DNA of 64,000 nucleotides from Streptomyces sp. MUM 178J (GTDB lineage Bacteria; Actinomycetota; Actinomycetes; Streptomycetales; Streptomycetaceae). Position 1 is the first letter of the stretch. Each line of letters opens with the position of its first letter. The notes beneath the pieces are model-generated. The model was not told where the DNA came from. It did not search any database and saw only the letters and a list, made by a program, of their open reading frames with translations. The stretch is from positions 62,001 to 126,000 of the forward strand of contig NZ_JADWYQ010000003.1 of the NCBI RefSeq assembly GCF_022414575.1, read 5' to 3'. Shown one piece after another: positions 8,074 through 16,884 of the stretch. Made by a program: the position numbers and the translations under genes.

Positions 8074-9096
8074 TCAGAAGTCGTCGTCGAAGGAGACCGA
8101 CCCCTCGACCGCCACCTGGTACGCGGACGGGCGGCGCTCGAAGAAGTTCGTCAGCTCCTGGACGCCCTGCAACTCCATGAACGAGAAGGGGTTCTCGGAC
8201 CCGTACACCGGGGCGAAGCCCAGCCGGGTCAGCCGCTGGTCGGCTACGCACTCCAGGTACTCGCGCATCGACTCGGTGTTCATGCCGGGCAGACCGTCGC
8301 CGCACAGATCGCGGGCGAACTGCAGCTCGGCCTCCACGGCCTCCTTGAGCATGTCCGTGACCTGCTCCTGGAGCGTGTCGTCGAACAGCTCCGGCTCCTC
8401 CTTGCGGACCGTGTCGACGACCTCGAAGGCGAAGTTCATATGCATCGTCTCGTCGCGGAACACCCAGTTGGTGCCGGTCGCCAGCCCGTGCAGCAGTCCA
8501 CGGGAGCGCAGCCAGTAGACGTAGGCGAAGGCCCCGTAGAAGAAGAGCCCCTCGATGCAGGCGGCGAAGCAGATCAGATTGAGCAGGAAGCGGCGGCGGT
8601 CGGCCTGCGTCTCCAGCCGGTCGATCTTCTCGGCCCCTTCGCCTTCCAGGGCGGCCATCCACTTGAAGCAGAACTGGGCCTTGTCCCGGATGGACGGGAT
8701 GTTCTCCACGGCCGCGAAGGCCGCGGCACGCTCGTCCGGGTCGGGGAGGTAGGTGTCCAGCAGCGTCAGATAGAACTGGACGTGCACGGCCTCCTCGAAG
8801 AGCTGACGGCTCAGATACAGCCGCGCCTCCGGGGAGTTGATGTGCTTGTAGAGCGTGAGCACCAGGTTGTTCGCGACGATCGAGTCGCCCGTCGCGAAGA
8901 AGGCCACCAGCCGGCCGATCAGATGCTGCTCGCCCGGCGAGAGCTTGGCCAGGTCGGCGACGTCCGAGTGGAGATCGACCTCCTCGACCGTCCAGGTGTT
9001 CTTGATGGCGTCCCGGTAGCGCTCGTAGAAGTCCGGGTAGCGCATGGGGCGGAGAGTGAGCTCGAAGCCCGGGTCGAGAAGATTCTGGTCACGCAT
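8074..9096 (-). CDS. nrdB: class Ia ribonucleotide reductase beta subunit
   Basis: 340-aa R2 subunit that houses the di-iron/tyrosyl radical cofactor for dNTP synthesis. The sequence EEAVHVQFY gives the Glu/His iron ligands and, four residues after the His, the radical Tyr in E. coli-like spacing (ExxHxxxY). RDETMHMNFAF supplies the second ExxH. The C-terminal acidic/aromatic tail is the usual docking segment for the large subunit. Its ATG overlaps the nrdA stop by one base (TAATG), so the two form one operon under the cobalamin riboswitch. The nrdS regulator gene that follows nrdB in S. coelicolor is absent; a terminator and convergent def come next. Confidence 0.95.
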   Translation of the reverse strand: MRDQNLLDPGFELTLRPMRYPDFYERYRDAIKNTWTVEEVDLHSDVADLAKLSPGEQHLIGRLVAFFATGDSIVANNLVLTLYKHINSPEARLYLSRQLFEEAVHVQFYLTLLDTYLPDPDERAAAFAAVENIPSIRDKAQFCFKWMAALEGEGAEKIDRLETQADRRRFLLNLICFAACIEGLFFYGAFAYVYWLRSRGLLHGLATGTNWVFRDETMHMNFAFEVVDTVRKEEPELFDDTLQEQVTDMLKEAVEAELQFARDLCGDGLPGMNTESMREYLECVADQRLTRLGFAPVYGSENPFSFMELQGVQELTNFFERRPSAYQVAVEGSVSFDDDF

Positions 9097-11483
9097 TACT
9101 GGCAGGCCTCGCAGGACTCGGGGTTTTCCAGGGAGCAGGCGACTGCCTCTTCGGGGGTCGCCTGCACGGGGACGGAGGGGGCGGCTGCGGCGCTTGCGCC
9201 GCCGGCGGCACGGGCGATCCGGGTGGCCGGGCGGGAGCGCAGGTAGTACGTCGTCTTCAGCCCGGACTTCCAGGCATACGCGTACATCGAGCTGAGCTTG
9301 CCGATGGTCGGCGTCTCCAGGAACAGGTTCAGCGACTGGCTCTGGTCGAGGAACGGCGTACGGGCGGCCGCCATGTCGATCAGCCCGCGCTGCGGGATCT
9401 CCCACGCCGTGCGATACAGCTCGCGGATCTCGGCCGGGACCCAGCCGAGGCCCTGGACGGAGCCGTTGGACTCGCGCAGCGCCTCCCGGGTCTGCGCATC
9501 CCAGACGCCCAGCTTCTTCAGATCCGCCACCAGATAGGAGTTGACCTGGAGGAACTCGCCGCTGAGGGTCTCGCGCTTGAAGAGATTGGAGACCTGCGGC
9601 TCGATGCACTCGTACACACCGGCGATGGAGGCGATGGTCGCGGTCGGGGCGATCGCCAGCAGCAGGGAGTTGCGCATGCCGGCAGCCGCCACCCGGGCGC
9701 GCAGGGCATCCCAGCGCTCCGGCCAGTTCGGCGTCACCTCGTAGTGGTCCGGGTGGAGCACGCCGCGCGCGGCGCGCGTCTCGGTCCAGGCAGGCAGCGG
9801 GCCATGACGCTCGGCCAGATCGCAGGACGCCTCGTACGCGGCGAGCATGATCCGCTCGGCGATCTTCGTGGAGAGCGCCTTGGCCTCGGGGGAGTCGAAG
9901 GGCAGCCGCAGCTTGAAGAACACGTCCTGCAGGCCCATCGCGCCCAGGCCCACCGGCCGCCAGCGGGCGTTGGAGCGGCCCGCCTGCTCGGTCGGGTAGA
10001 AGTTGATGTCGACGACCCGGTCGAGGAAGGTCACGGCGGTGCGGACGGTGTCGTCCAGCCGCTCCCAGTCGATCTCCCCGGCAGGGGTGACGAACGCGCC
10101 CAGGTTGACGGAGCCCAGGTTGCAGACCGCCGTCTCCCCGTCGTCCGTGACCTCAAGGATCTCGGTGCACAGATTCGAGGAGTGGACGACCCTACCGGGC
10201 TCCGCGGTCTGGTTGGCGGTGCGGTTGGCCGCGTCCTTGAACGTCATCCAGCCGTTGCCGGTCTGCGCCAGGGTGCGCATCATCCGGCCGTACAGCTCCC
10301 GCGCCGGAATAGTCTTCCGGGCCAGACCGGCCGCCTCCGCCTTGAGGTAGGCGGCGTCGAAGCCATCGCCCCACAGGTCGACCAGCTCCGGCACGTCGGC
10401 GGGGGAGAACAGCGACCAGTCGGCGTCGGCGGCGACCCGGCGCATGAACTCGTCCGGGATCCAGTGCGCCAGATTGAGGTTGTGGGTGCGACGGGCCTCC
10501 TCGCCCGTGTTGTCACGCAGTTCGAGGAACTCCTCGATGTCCGCGTGCCAGGTCTCCAGATAGACGCAGGCAGCGCCCTTTCGGCGGCCGCCCTGGTTGA
10601 CGGCGGCGACCGAGGAGTCCAGCGTCCGCAGGAAAGGGACGATGCCGTTGGAGTGGCCGTTGGTGCCGCGGATCAGCGAGCCGCGGGAGCGGATGCGGGA
10701 GTACGACAGACCGATGCCGCCCGCGTGCTTCGACAGCCGCGCCACCTGGTGGTAGCGCTCGTAGATCGAGTCGAGCTCGTCCAGCGGGGAGTCCAGCAGA
10801 TAGCAGGAGGACATCTGCGGATGGCGGGTGCCGGAGTTGAACAGCGTGGGGGAGGACGGCAGATAGTCGAGCCGGTTCATCAGCCCGTAGAGTGCGGCGA
10901 CCTCCTCCAGGGCGCGGACCGAGTCGTCCTCGGCCAGCCCGGCGGCCACGCGCAGCATGAAGTGCTGCGGGGTCTCGATGACATTGCGGGTGATCGGGTG
11001 GCGCAGCAGATAGCGGCTGTGGAGGGTGCGCAGGCCGAAGTAGCCGAAGCGGTCGTCGGCGCCCTCGGCGAGCGCCTGGTCGACGAGCGAGTCCAGCCGT
11101 GCGGAGTGCAGCCGGGCGAACTCCGCGGTCCGGTCGGCGATCAGGCCCTCGCGGCAGCCCACGGCGATGGACGCGGAGAAGGAGACCGCCCCCTCGCCGG
11201 CCGCCTCCTCGGCGATGGTGCGGGTGAGGAGCCGGGCGGCGAGCCGGGAGTACGCGGGGTCCTCGGAGATCAGCCCCGCGGCGGCCTCGGTGGCCAGCGA
11301 ACGCAACTCGGCCTCGTCCGAACCGGCGTGCCGGCCGCGCAGTGCGGCGGCGGCGACCCGGCCCGGGTCGGTGTCGGGCAGATCGGCGGTGAGGTCGGTC
11401 AGGGTCCGCAGCAGTGCGGTCCCGGGGCCGTCGCCCACCCGCTCGGAGATGCCTGAAGCCGGATCGGCTGGCGCGATGGTCAC
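9096..11483 (-). CDS. nrdA: class Ia ribonucleotide reductase alpha subunit
   Basis: 795-aa large subunit from GTG 11483, preceded by GGGAGAG. Family landmarks include SSCYLLDSPLDE with the first redox Cys, NLCTEI with the active-site Asn/Cys/Glu triad, GSVNLGAF, PTATIASIAGVYECIEP, and the C-terminal ESCEACQ, a CxxC pair that shuttles electrons from thioredoxin. The N-terminal ~100 residues before the catalytic barrel resemble an ATP-cone region poorly, so the allosteric activity site cannot be confirmed by eye. The cysteine-rich tail ends one base into the nrdB start. The 5' leader carries an adenosylcobalamin riboswitch, so expression should fall when B12 is available to the alternative class II enzyme. 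Confidence 0.95.
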   Translation of the reverse strand: MTIAPADPASGISERVGDGPGTALLRTLTDLTADLPDTDPGRVAAAALRGRHAGSDEAELRSLATEAAAGLISEDPAYSRLAARLLTRTIAEEAAGEGAVSFSASIAVGCREGLIADRTAEFARLHSARLDSLVDQALAEGADDRFGYFGLRTLHSRYLLRHPITRNVIETPQHFMLRVAAGLAEDDSVRALEEVAALYGLMNRLDYLPSSPTLFNSGTRHPQMSSCYLLDSPLDELDSIYERYHQVARLSKHAGGIGLSYSRIRSRGSLIRGTNGHSNGIVPFLRTLDSSVAAVNQGGRRKGAACVYLETWHADIEEFLELRDNTGEEARRTHNLNLAHWIPDEFMRRVAADADWSLFSPADVPELVDLWGDGFDAAYLKAEAAGLARKTIPARELYGRMMRTLAQTGNGWMTFKDAANRTANQTAEPGRVVHSSNLCTEILEVTDDGETAVCNLGSVNLGAFVTPAGEIDWERLDDTVRTAVTFLDRVVDINFYPTEQAGRSNARWRPVGLGAMGLQDVFFKLRLPFDSPEAKALSTKIAERIMLAAYEASCDLAERHGPLPAWTETRAARGVLHPDHYEVTPNWPERWDALRARVAAAGMRNSLLLAIAPTATIASIAGVYECIEPQVSNLFKRETLSGEFLQVNSYLVADLKKLGVWDAQTREALRESNGSVQGLGWVPAEIRELYRTAWEIPQRGLIDMAAARTPFLDQSQSLNLFLETPTIGKLSSMYAYAWKSGLKTTYYLRSRPATRIARAAGGASAAAAPSVPVQATPEEAVACSLENPESCEACQ

Positions 11484-11624
11484 GTGGTGCTCTCCCTCGC
11501 TCGGCTCTGGGCCGGCGGGGGATCGGGGCACGGGCGCGCACGCCGTCGCATGGGCGGCTGCGCGTCGTCCACCGGCCCAATTCCGCGAGGCCCGGACGTC
11601 TCTGGCATCCGGCTCGGTCGAGCC

Positions 11625-11745
11625 GGACGCACTGCCGGCAGGTCTTCGGACTGGCCTGTGGATGCGACAAAGCGCACCACGGCACACCGTTGCGGGACAG
11701 TTCCGGATTCGCACCGGATTCCCCTGGGGCGGCAGCGAGGATGAG
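11625..11745 (-). promoter_or_regulatory. adenosylcobalamin riboswitch in the nrdAB leader
   Basis: Read on the minus strand, the leader shows GGGAATCCGGTGCGAATCCG, then CTGTCCCGCAACGGT, and the B12 box GGCCAGTCCGAAGACCTGCC (plus-strand 11637-11656), in the order typical of cobalamin aptamers. CTGCCGC near 11730 can pair with GCCGGCAG near 11634 to close the structure. Downstream, a GC hairpin (GTCCGGCTC with its complement, around 11602-11623) may be part of the expression platform. Streptomyces class Ia nrd operons are known to be repressed through such a riboswitch. Confidence 0.95.
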
Positions 11746-11829
11746 CATACATGTGGGGGCGGTGTGATGCGGACGGCCCTACATGTTGTGTCGGCCCGGC
11801 CTCTTCCTGTTACTCGGGCTCCGCCCCAG

Positions 11830-11875
11830 ACCCCGTTTCTCGGGGGCTCCGCCCCCGAACCCCCGCGCCTCAATC
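11830..11875 (+). repeat. dispersed intergenic element, copy 1
   Basis: The segment contains a small hairpin, GGGGGC tcc GCCCCC, followed by gaacccccgcgcctcaatc. The same arrangement recurs in reverse at 25926-25966. It belongs to a GC-rich intergenic repeat type common in Streptomyces chromosomes. Its last bases resemble the end of the 38-bp tandem unit that begins directly after it. Confidence 0.6.
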
Positions 11876-12195
11876 GCCGGTGGGGTTGGGTTTCTGGTTC
11901 TTGCGCCTGGAGCGCCGGTGGGGTTGGGTTTCTGGTTCTTGCGCCTCAAGCGCGGGCGGGGTTGGGTTTCTGGTCCTTGGGCCTCAAGCGCGGGCGGGGT
12001 TGGGTTTCTGGTTCTTGCGCCTGAAGCGCCGGTGGGGTTGGGTTTCTGGTCCTTGCGCCTGAAGCGCGGGCGGGGTTGGGTTTCTGGTCCTCGCGCCTGA
12101 AGCGCCGGTGGGGTTGGGTTTCTGGTCCTTGGGCCTCAAGCGCGGGCGGGGTTGGGTTTCTGGTCCTTGGGCCTCAAGCGCGGGCGGGGCTGGGA
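11876..12195 (+). repeat. 38-bp tandem repeat array (8 full units plus a partial)
   Basis: Eight consecutive 38-bp units start at 11876, 11914, 11952, 11990, 12028, 12066, 12104 and 12142; a ninth begins at 12180 and decays after about 16 bp. Each unit contains the invariant core ggttgggtttctggt and ends in gcgcctgaagc or a close variant. Variation is confined to a few positions (gccggtg or gcgggcg at the start, tcaagc or tgaagc at the end). GCGC on both sides of ctgaa or ctcaa can form a short hairpin at each junction. As 38 is not a multiple of three, the array is not coding. It lies between the nrdAB leader and the 3' end of the symporter gene. Confidence 0.95.
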
Positions 12196-12227
12196 CTTGG
12201 CGTAGCCAACCAAGCCCGCTGGGGGTA

Positions 12228-12288
12228 CCCCCGGACGGAGTCCGGGGGAGGCGCCTGGGGAAGGTCGAGGACACGGCCGAAGGCCGTG
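12228..12288. terminator. two hairpins downstream of the symporter gene
   Basis: CCCCCGGAC gga GTCCGGGGG at 12228-12248 and CACGGCC gaa GGCCGTG at 12272-12288 are perfect short-loop hairpins between the symporter stop (12353) and the 38-bp array. They probably end transcription of the leftward symporter operon before nrdAB. Confidence 0.55.
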
Positions 12289-12352
12289 CCTGGGGGCCTG
12301 GGGGCCCGCCCCCGGTTATGGGAGGGGAAGGGCCCCCGCAGGCGCAAGCGCC

Positions 12353-13984
12353 TCAGCCGGCCGCGTCCGCGCCCACCTTCGGCAGCTCCCGCCGCCGCTC
12401 CCCGGGCTCCCCCGCGTCCGCCGTGTAGTCCGACGGCCTGGTCTCGTCCACGCCCTCCGGCGCCTTCAACGCCCGCATGACGAAGGTCAGCACCACCGTC
12501 ACGATGACGTTCAGCACAAACGCCGTGAGGCCGATGTAGCCGATCTCACCGATTCCGGGGATCGCGGCCGACGAGCCGCCGAAGTGCTTCTGCGTCGGGC
12601 TGGCCACGCCGTACGCCGCCGCCGTGCCGTAGATCATGCCGACCGCCCAGCCTCCGAGCAGCGCCCAGCGGTGGAACCAGCGGGTGAACAGGCCGCCCAC
12701 CAGCGCGGGGAAGGTCTGGAGGATCCAGATGCCGCCCAGCAGCTGGAAGTTGATGGCGACCGTCTTGTCCATGGTCAGCACGAACGCCAGTGCGCCGACC
12801 TTCACCAGCAGCGACACCAGCTTGGAGACCTTGGTCTCCTGCGCCGGCGTGGCGTCGGGCCGGATGAAGTCCTTGTAGATGTTGCGGGTGAACAGGTTCG
12901 CCGCGGCGATCGACATGATCGCAGCAGGCACCAGCGCGCCGATGCCGATGGCGGCGAAGGCCACGCCCGCGAACCAGTCGGGGAACATGTTCTCGAAGAG
13001 CTGGGGGATCGCCAGCTGGCCGTTGCTCACCGTCACCCCGGCGGCGAGCGCCATGAAGCCGAGCAGCGCGAGCATGCCCAGCATCAGCGAGTACAGGGGC
13101 AGGATCGTGGTGTTGCGCCGGATGACGTTGCGGCTGCGCGAGGACAGCGTCGCGGTGATGGAGTGCGGATACATGAAGAGCGCGAGCGCTGAGCCGAAGG
13201 CCAGGGTCGCGTAGCCCCAGTGGGCCGAGTCGCCCGGGATCAGCGAGCCGCGTGGCTTGTCGGTGGCCGGGTTGATCTGCTCGTACGCCGCGCCCGCCTT
13301 GGCGAAGATGTCGTCGAAGCCGCCGAGCTTGGTCGGGATGTAGATGATCGCTACCGCGATGACGATATAGATCAGCGTGTCCTTGACGAACGCGATCAGC
13401 GCGGGTGCGCGCAGCCCGGAGGAGTAGGTGTAGGCCGCGAGCACTCCGAAGGCGATCAGCAGCGGCAGGTCCTTGACGAACCAGTTGGTGTGCTCGCTGC
13501 CGCCGACGCCCATGACGTCCAGCACGGCCTGGATGCCTACCAGTTGGAGCGCGATGTACGGCATCGTCGCCAGGATGCCGGTGAGCGCCACCGCCAGGGA
13601 GAGCCCCTTGGAGCCCCAGCGTCCGCGGACGAAGTCGGAGGTGGTGACATAGCCGTGCCGGTGGGAGACCGACCACAGCCGCGGCAGGAAGGTGAAGATC
13701 AGCGGATAGACGAGAATGGTGTACGGGACGGCGAAGAAGCCCGCCGCTCCGGCCGCGTAGATGGCTGCCGGGACGGCCACGAAGGTGTAGGCCGTATAGA
13801 GGTCGCCGCCGAGCAGGAACCAGGTGATCCAGGTGCCGAACGAACGCCCGCCCAGGCCCCATTCGTCGAGGCTGTGCTCGTTCTCGGCCTTGCGCCAGCG
13901 CGCGGCCAGGAAGCCCATGACCGTGACGGCGACGAAGAAGAGGAGGAAGACGGCGAGTGCGACGCCGTTCACGCCGTCCTTCAC
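12353..13984 (-). CDS. sodium:solute symporter, MctP-like monocarboxylate permease
   Basis: 543 aa with about 13 hydrophobic segments and SSS-family signatures: LGGRSFGTWITWFLLGGD after the first span, YVTTSDFVRGRWGS, ALVPAAIMSIAAANLFTRN, and INFQLLGGIWILQTFPALVGG. Members move short monocarboxylates such as pyruvate, lactate or acetate with sodium or protons. The pairing with a short DUF3311 protein, whose stop overlaps this ATG by 4 nt, is characteristic of the MctP subgroup and supports that assignment over proline or pantothenate transport. The last ~40 residues are a charged cytoplasmic tail. The substrate is inferred from family only. Confidence 0.85.
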   Translation of the reverse strand: MKDGVNGVALAVFLLFFVAVTVMGFLAARWRKAENEHSLDEWGLGGRSFGTWITWFLLGGDLYTAYTFVAVPAAIYAAGAAGFFAVPYTILVYPLIFTFLPRLWSVSHRHGYVTTSDFVRGRWGSKGLSLAVALTGILATMPYIALQLVGIQAVLDVMGVGGSEHTNWFVKDLPLLIAFGVLAAYTYSSGLRAPALIAFVKDTLIYIVIAVAIIYIPTKLGGFDDIFAKAGAAYEQINPATDKPRGSLIPGDSAHWGYATLAFGSALALFMYPHSITATLSSRSRNVIRRNTTILPLYSLMLGMLALLGFMALAAGVTVSNGQLAIPQLFENMFPDWFAGVAFAAIGIGALVPAAIMSIAAANLFTRNIYKDFIRPDATPAQETKVSKLVSLLVKVGALAFVLTMDKTVAINFQLLGGIWILQTFPALVGGLFTRWFHRWALLGGWAVGMIYGTAAAYGVASPTQKHFGGSSAAIPGIGEIGYIGLTAFVLNVIVTVVLTFVMRALKAPEGVDETRPSDYTADAGEPGERRRELPKVGADAAG

Positions 13985-14346
13985 AGGTCCCCGCCCTCCT
14001 TCCGGGCGGAGGCGGCGCGGGCGCTTCCTGCCCGGGCGCGCTGGTCACGCTGGAACAGCCGGTACGCGACCATGGTGAGCCCGGTCGAGACGACCACCCA
14101 GAGCATCTGGTACCAGTAGAAGAACGGCATCCCCGCGAACTTCGGTTCGACCCTGGCGTAGGAGCTCACCCAGAGCATCGCGACGAACGGTGCGATGAGA
14201 CAGAGGGCGACCACGACCCGTAAAGGTGTCACCACGGGCCGCTGACGATCCGTCGCTTGCGTCGCTTGCGTCGCTTGCGTCGCTTGCGTCGCTTCCGTCG
14301 GTTCCGTCGGTTCCGGCACTTGTGACGCCTTGGGCACTTCTGACAT
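13981..14346 (-). CDS. DUF3311 membrane protein, symporter partner
   Basis: 121-aa small membrane protein. Two hydrophobic helices (about residues 45-62 and 76-95) frame the conserved segment FAGMPFFYWYQMLW of DUF3311, a family regularly encoded just upstream of MctP-type symporters and presumed to assist them. The N-terminal 35 residues are unusual: a Thr-Glu-Ala/Thr-Gln-Ala repeat encoded by a 9-bp tandem repeat. The stop overlaps the start of the symporter gene. Confidence 0.82.
   Translation of the reverse strand: MSEVPKASQVPEPTEPTEATQATQATQATQATDRQRPVVTPLRVVVALCLIAPFVAMLWVSSYARVEPKFAGMPFFYWYQMLWVVVSTGLTMVAYRLFQRDQRARAGSARAASARKEGGDL
14252..14314 (-). repeat. 9-bp tandem repeat in the DUF3311 gene
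   Basis: Seven units of gtcgcttgc or close variants (gtcgcttcc, gtcggttcc) run in frame and encode repeated Thr-Gln-Ala or Thr-Glu-Pro/Ala triplets in the cytoplasmic N-terminus. The first four copies are identical, which suggests recent slippage. Confidence 0.85.
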
Positions 14347-14474
14347 GCGGCGAACTCCGTCCCCTTGCCGAACGCCTGTGTAATGCGCACGAAATCTAGG
14401 GGAGGGCTGCCCGCCGCGACACCCCCTGTCCGGATAACGGATCTATTCCGTCACGTCGGTTGAACGACGGGAGG

Positions 14475-15239
14475 CTATTCGGCGGGACGCTGGAGCCGGG
14501 CGACGAACTTGTAGCGGTCGCCGCGGTAGACGGAGCGCACCCACTCCACCGGCTCGCCCTGGGTGTCGATGGAGTGCCGGGACAGCATCAGCATCGGCAG
14601 CCCGACGTCCGTGCCCAGCAGCCCGGCCTCACGCGGGGTGGCCAGTGAGGTCTCGATGGTCTCCTCGGCCTCGGCGAGCCGCACGTCGTACACCTCCGCC
14701 AGAGCGGTGTAGAGGGAGGTGTACTTCATCAGATTGCGGCGCAGGGCGGGGAAGCGCTTCGCGGACAGATGCGTCGTCTCGATGGCCATCGGCTCGCCGC
14801 TTGCGAGCCGCAGCCGCTCGATGCGCAGCACCCGGCCGCCCGTGGGGATGTCGAGCAGCCCGGCCAGGGTGTCGTCGGCGGTGACATAGCCGATGTCGAG
14901 CAACTGGGAGGTCGGCTCCAGGCCCTGGGCGCGCATGTCCTCCGTGTACGAGGTGAGCTGCAGGGCCTGGGACACCTTGGGTTTGGCGACGAAGGTGCCC
15001 TTGCCCTGGATGCGCTCCAGGCGGCCTTCGACGACGAGTTCCTGCAGTGCCTGGCGCACGGTGGTGCGGGAGGTGTCGAACTCCGCCGCGAGCGTCCGCT
15101 CCGGCGGCACCGGGGTGCCGGGCGGCATGGTCTCGGTCATCTCGAGGAGATGCCGCTTGAGGCCGTAGTACTTGGGCACGCGCGCGGTGCGGGCCTGGTT
15201 GCCGTTCTCGGTCTCGGTGCCGCTCCCGTCTGTGGTCAT
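14475..15239 (-). CDS. dasR: GntR/HutC-family regulator DasR
   Basis: 254 aa. The N-terminal winged helix (about residues 20-90) includes [20 protein letters not shown] and [16 protein letters not shown]. The remainder is the UTRA effector domain ([45 protein letters not shown]). The sequence is nearly that of S. coelicolor DasR, the global repressor of GlcNAc/chitin metabolism, development and antibiotic production, released from DNA by glucosamine-6-phosphate. It is divergent from dasA, and two dre-type palindromes lie in the shared 300-bp intergenic region. This controls dasABC and possibly dasR itself. Confidence 0.96.
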   Translation of the reverse strand: MTTDGSGTETENGNQARTARVPKYYGLKRHLLEMTETMPPGTPVPPERTLAAEFDTSRTTVRQALQELVVEGRLERIQGKGTFVAKPKVSQALQLTSYTEDMRAQGLEPTSQLLDIGYVTADDTLAGLLDIPTGGRVLRIERLRLASGEPMAIETTHLSAKRFPALRRNLMKYTSLYTALAEVYDVRLAEAEETIETSLATPREAGLLGTDVGLPMLMLSRHSIDTQGEPVEWVRSVYRGDRYKFVARLQRPAE

Positions 15240-15396
15240 GGCCCGCCTCTCCGCCTTCTGCCCTGCTGCCGTCACCGGCACCTCCGTCTGTTGCGGCTCA
15301 CATGGTGGCACGGCCCGATCACAGGTCGTCGACCTCCTTCAGGTGTCGGTCCGGTAACGGACGTGACAGCCCTTCTTATACACCCTTGACACCCCT

Positions 15397-15412
15397 AAAG
15401 GTCTAGGCCAAG
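15397..15412. promoter_or_regulatory. DasR-responsive element (dre), site 1
   Basis: AAAGGTCTAGGCCAAG, with core GGTCTAGGCC, matches the dre consensus built on TGGTCTAGACCA with a few substitutions. It is 130 bp upstream of the dasA start and 8 bp from a second site. Confidence 0.75.
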
Positions 15413-15420
15413 CTCCCGGT

Positions 15421-15436
15421 ACTGGTCTAAACCATT
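15421..15436. promoter_or_regulatory. DasR-responsive element (dre), site 2
   Basis: ACTGGTCTAAACCATT differs from the consensus core TGGTCTAGACCA at one position and is the stronger of the two sites. It lies about 105 bp upstream of the dasA GTG, where DasR binding would block dasABC transcription. Confidence 0.88.
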
Positions 15437-15541
15437 AAAGACCAGATCCCGGCCCCAGGGCAGACTCCGATGCGCGACCTCAAGTTCTGCGCGACTCCCG
15501 GGTGGTGGGGGGTAACTCTTGCATCCCTTGAGGAGGGTGGC

Positions 15542-16840
15542 GTGAAGCGTAAGCTCATGGCTGCGGTGGGTGTGGCTGCGATGACCGCGTCGATCGCGGC
15601 ATGCGGCTCCGACAGCACCAAGGCCGCGAAGGACCCCAAGGACCGCGACGAGACGCTGACCGTCTGGCTGATGGTCGATGCGCAGTCCACCTGGCCCGAG
15701 CTGGTCAAGGATGTCAACGCCCGGTTCAACGCCAAGTACCCCGAGGTCAAGGTCAACGTCCAGTACCAGCAGTGGGGCGACAAGACCAAGAAGCTGGACG
15801 CCGCCCTCGCCGGTGACAAGTTCCCCGACGTCGTCGAGCTCGGCAACACCGAGACGATGACGTACATCCTCAACGGCGCCCTGGGCGAGATCGACGAGAA
15901 GAAGTACGAGAACTCCGACACCTGGATCAAGGGGCTCAAGGACACCTGCTCCTTCGAAGGCAAGCTCTACTGCGTCCCCTACTACGCGGGCGCCCGTGTC
16001 GCGATCTACAACAAGGACATGTTCAAGGCCGGCGCCGGCTCGGACGCGCTGCCGGCCACCGAGGCCGAGCTGACCGCCGCCCTCGACAAGGTCCAGCAGA
16101 AGCACGGCCAGGACAAGGCCTTCTCGCCGCTCTATCTGCCCGGCCGCTACTGGTACGCCGCCATGTCCTACGTCGCCGCGTACGGCGGCCAGATCGCCGA
16201 GTACGACGAGGGCGGCAAGAAGTGGAAGGCCACCCTCTCCACGCCCCAGGCGCAGCAGGGCATCAAGCACTTCGTCGACCTGGTCAACAAGTACAACCAC
16301 GGCGACAAGACGAAGGACGAGCAGGACCACGCCAACGTCATGGCCAACGAGAAGACCGCTCTTCTCTACGGAAACGGCTGGGAGGCCGGCAGCGTCGTCG
16401 ACCCGGCCGCAAACGGCAACGAGAAGCTCAAGGACAAGATCGGCACCGCGGGCATGCCCGGCCCGAACGGCAAGGCGCTGCCGTCCTTCATCGGCGGCTC
16501 CGACCTCGCCACCATCTCCAAGTCCAAGGTCCAGGACCTGGGTCAGGAGTGGATCTCGTTGTTCACCAGTGAGAAGTCCCAGGCCGTTCTCGCCTCCAAG
16601 AACATCCTGCCCAACAACACCAAGCAGCTCGAGCCGCTGAAGGCGAAGCCGGAGACCGCCCCGATCGCCAACGCCGTCCCGGACGCCTGGTTCACCCCGA
16701 TCGCCCCCGGCTGGGCCGCGGTCGAGAAGAGCGAGGTCCTGGAGCTGATGCTGCTCGACATCATCAAGGGCACGTCCGTCGAGGAAGCCACCAAGAAGGC
16801 CGACGAGGAGATCGACAAGCTGATCAACGAGCAGTCCTGA
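15542..16840 (+). CDS. dasA: chitobiose ABC transporter substrate-binding lipoprotein DasA
   Basis: 432 aa from GTG 15542, with a strong GAGGAGGG ribosome-binding site. The start has a basic N-terminus, a short hydrophobic stretch and a lipobox at SIAAC, with the Cys near residue 20, so it is an anchored extracellular solute-binding lipoprotein. The body has family 1 (sugar) binding-protein features: ETLTVWLM, FPDVVELGNTE, PYYAGARVAIYNKDMF, and a C-terminal helical region. DasA binds N,N'-diacetylchitobiose for import by DasB-DasC. The ATPase, MsiK in Streptomyces, is not encoded here, as expected. It is followed by an 18-bp hairpin before dasB. Confidence 0.95.
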   Translation: MKRKLMAAVGVAAMTASIAACGSDSTKAAKDPKDRDETLTVWLMVDAQSTWPELVKDVNARFNAKYPEVKVNVQYQQWGDKTKKLDAALAGDKFPDVVELGNTETMTYILNGALGEIDEKKYENSDTWIKGLKDTCSFEGKLYCVPYYAGARVAIYNKDMFKAGAGSDALPATEAELTAALDKVQQKHGQDKAFSPLYLPGRYWYAAMSYVAAYGGQIAEYDEGGKKWKATLSTPQAQQGIKHFVDLVNKYNHGDKTKDEQDHANVMANEKTALLYGNGWEAGSVVDPAANGNEKLKDKIGTAGMPGPNGKALPSFIGGSDLATISKSKVQDLGQEWISLFTSEKSQAVLASKNILPNNTKQLEPLKAKPETAPIANAVPDAWFTPIAPGWAAVEKSEVLELMLLDIIKGTSVEEATKKADEEIDKLINEQS

Positions 16841-16884
16841 CCTGACCCGGGACTCTCGACGGCTTCGGTTCCCTTCGTCTGTCG

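Noticed and set aside
11876..12195. CRISPR array
   Set aside because: The units are contiguous with no unique spacers and no cas genes are near.
11751..12480. Overlapping ORFs rich in Gly-Phe-Trp-Val-Ser repeats across the tandem array
   Set aside because: They exist in several frames only because a 38-bp non-coding unit is repeated. The unit is not a multiple of three, so no frame is preserved, and there is no ribosome-binding site.
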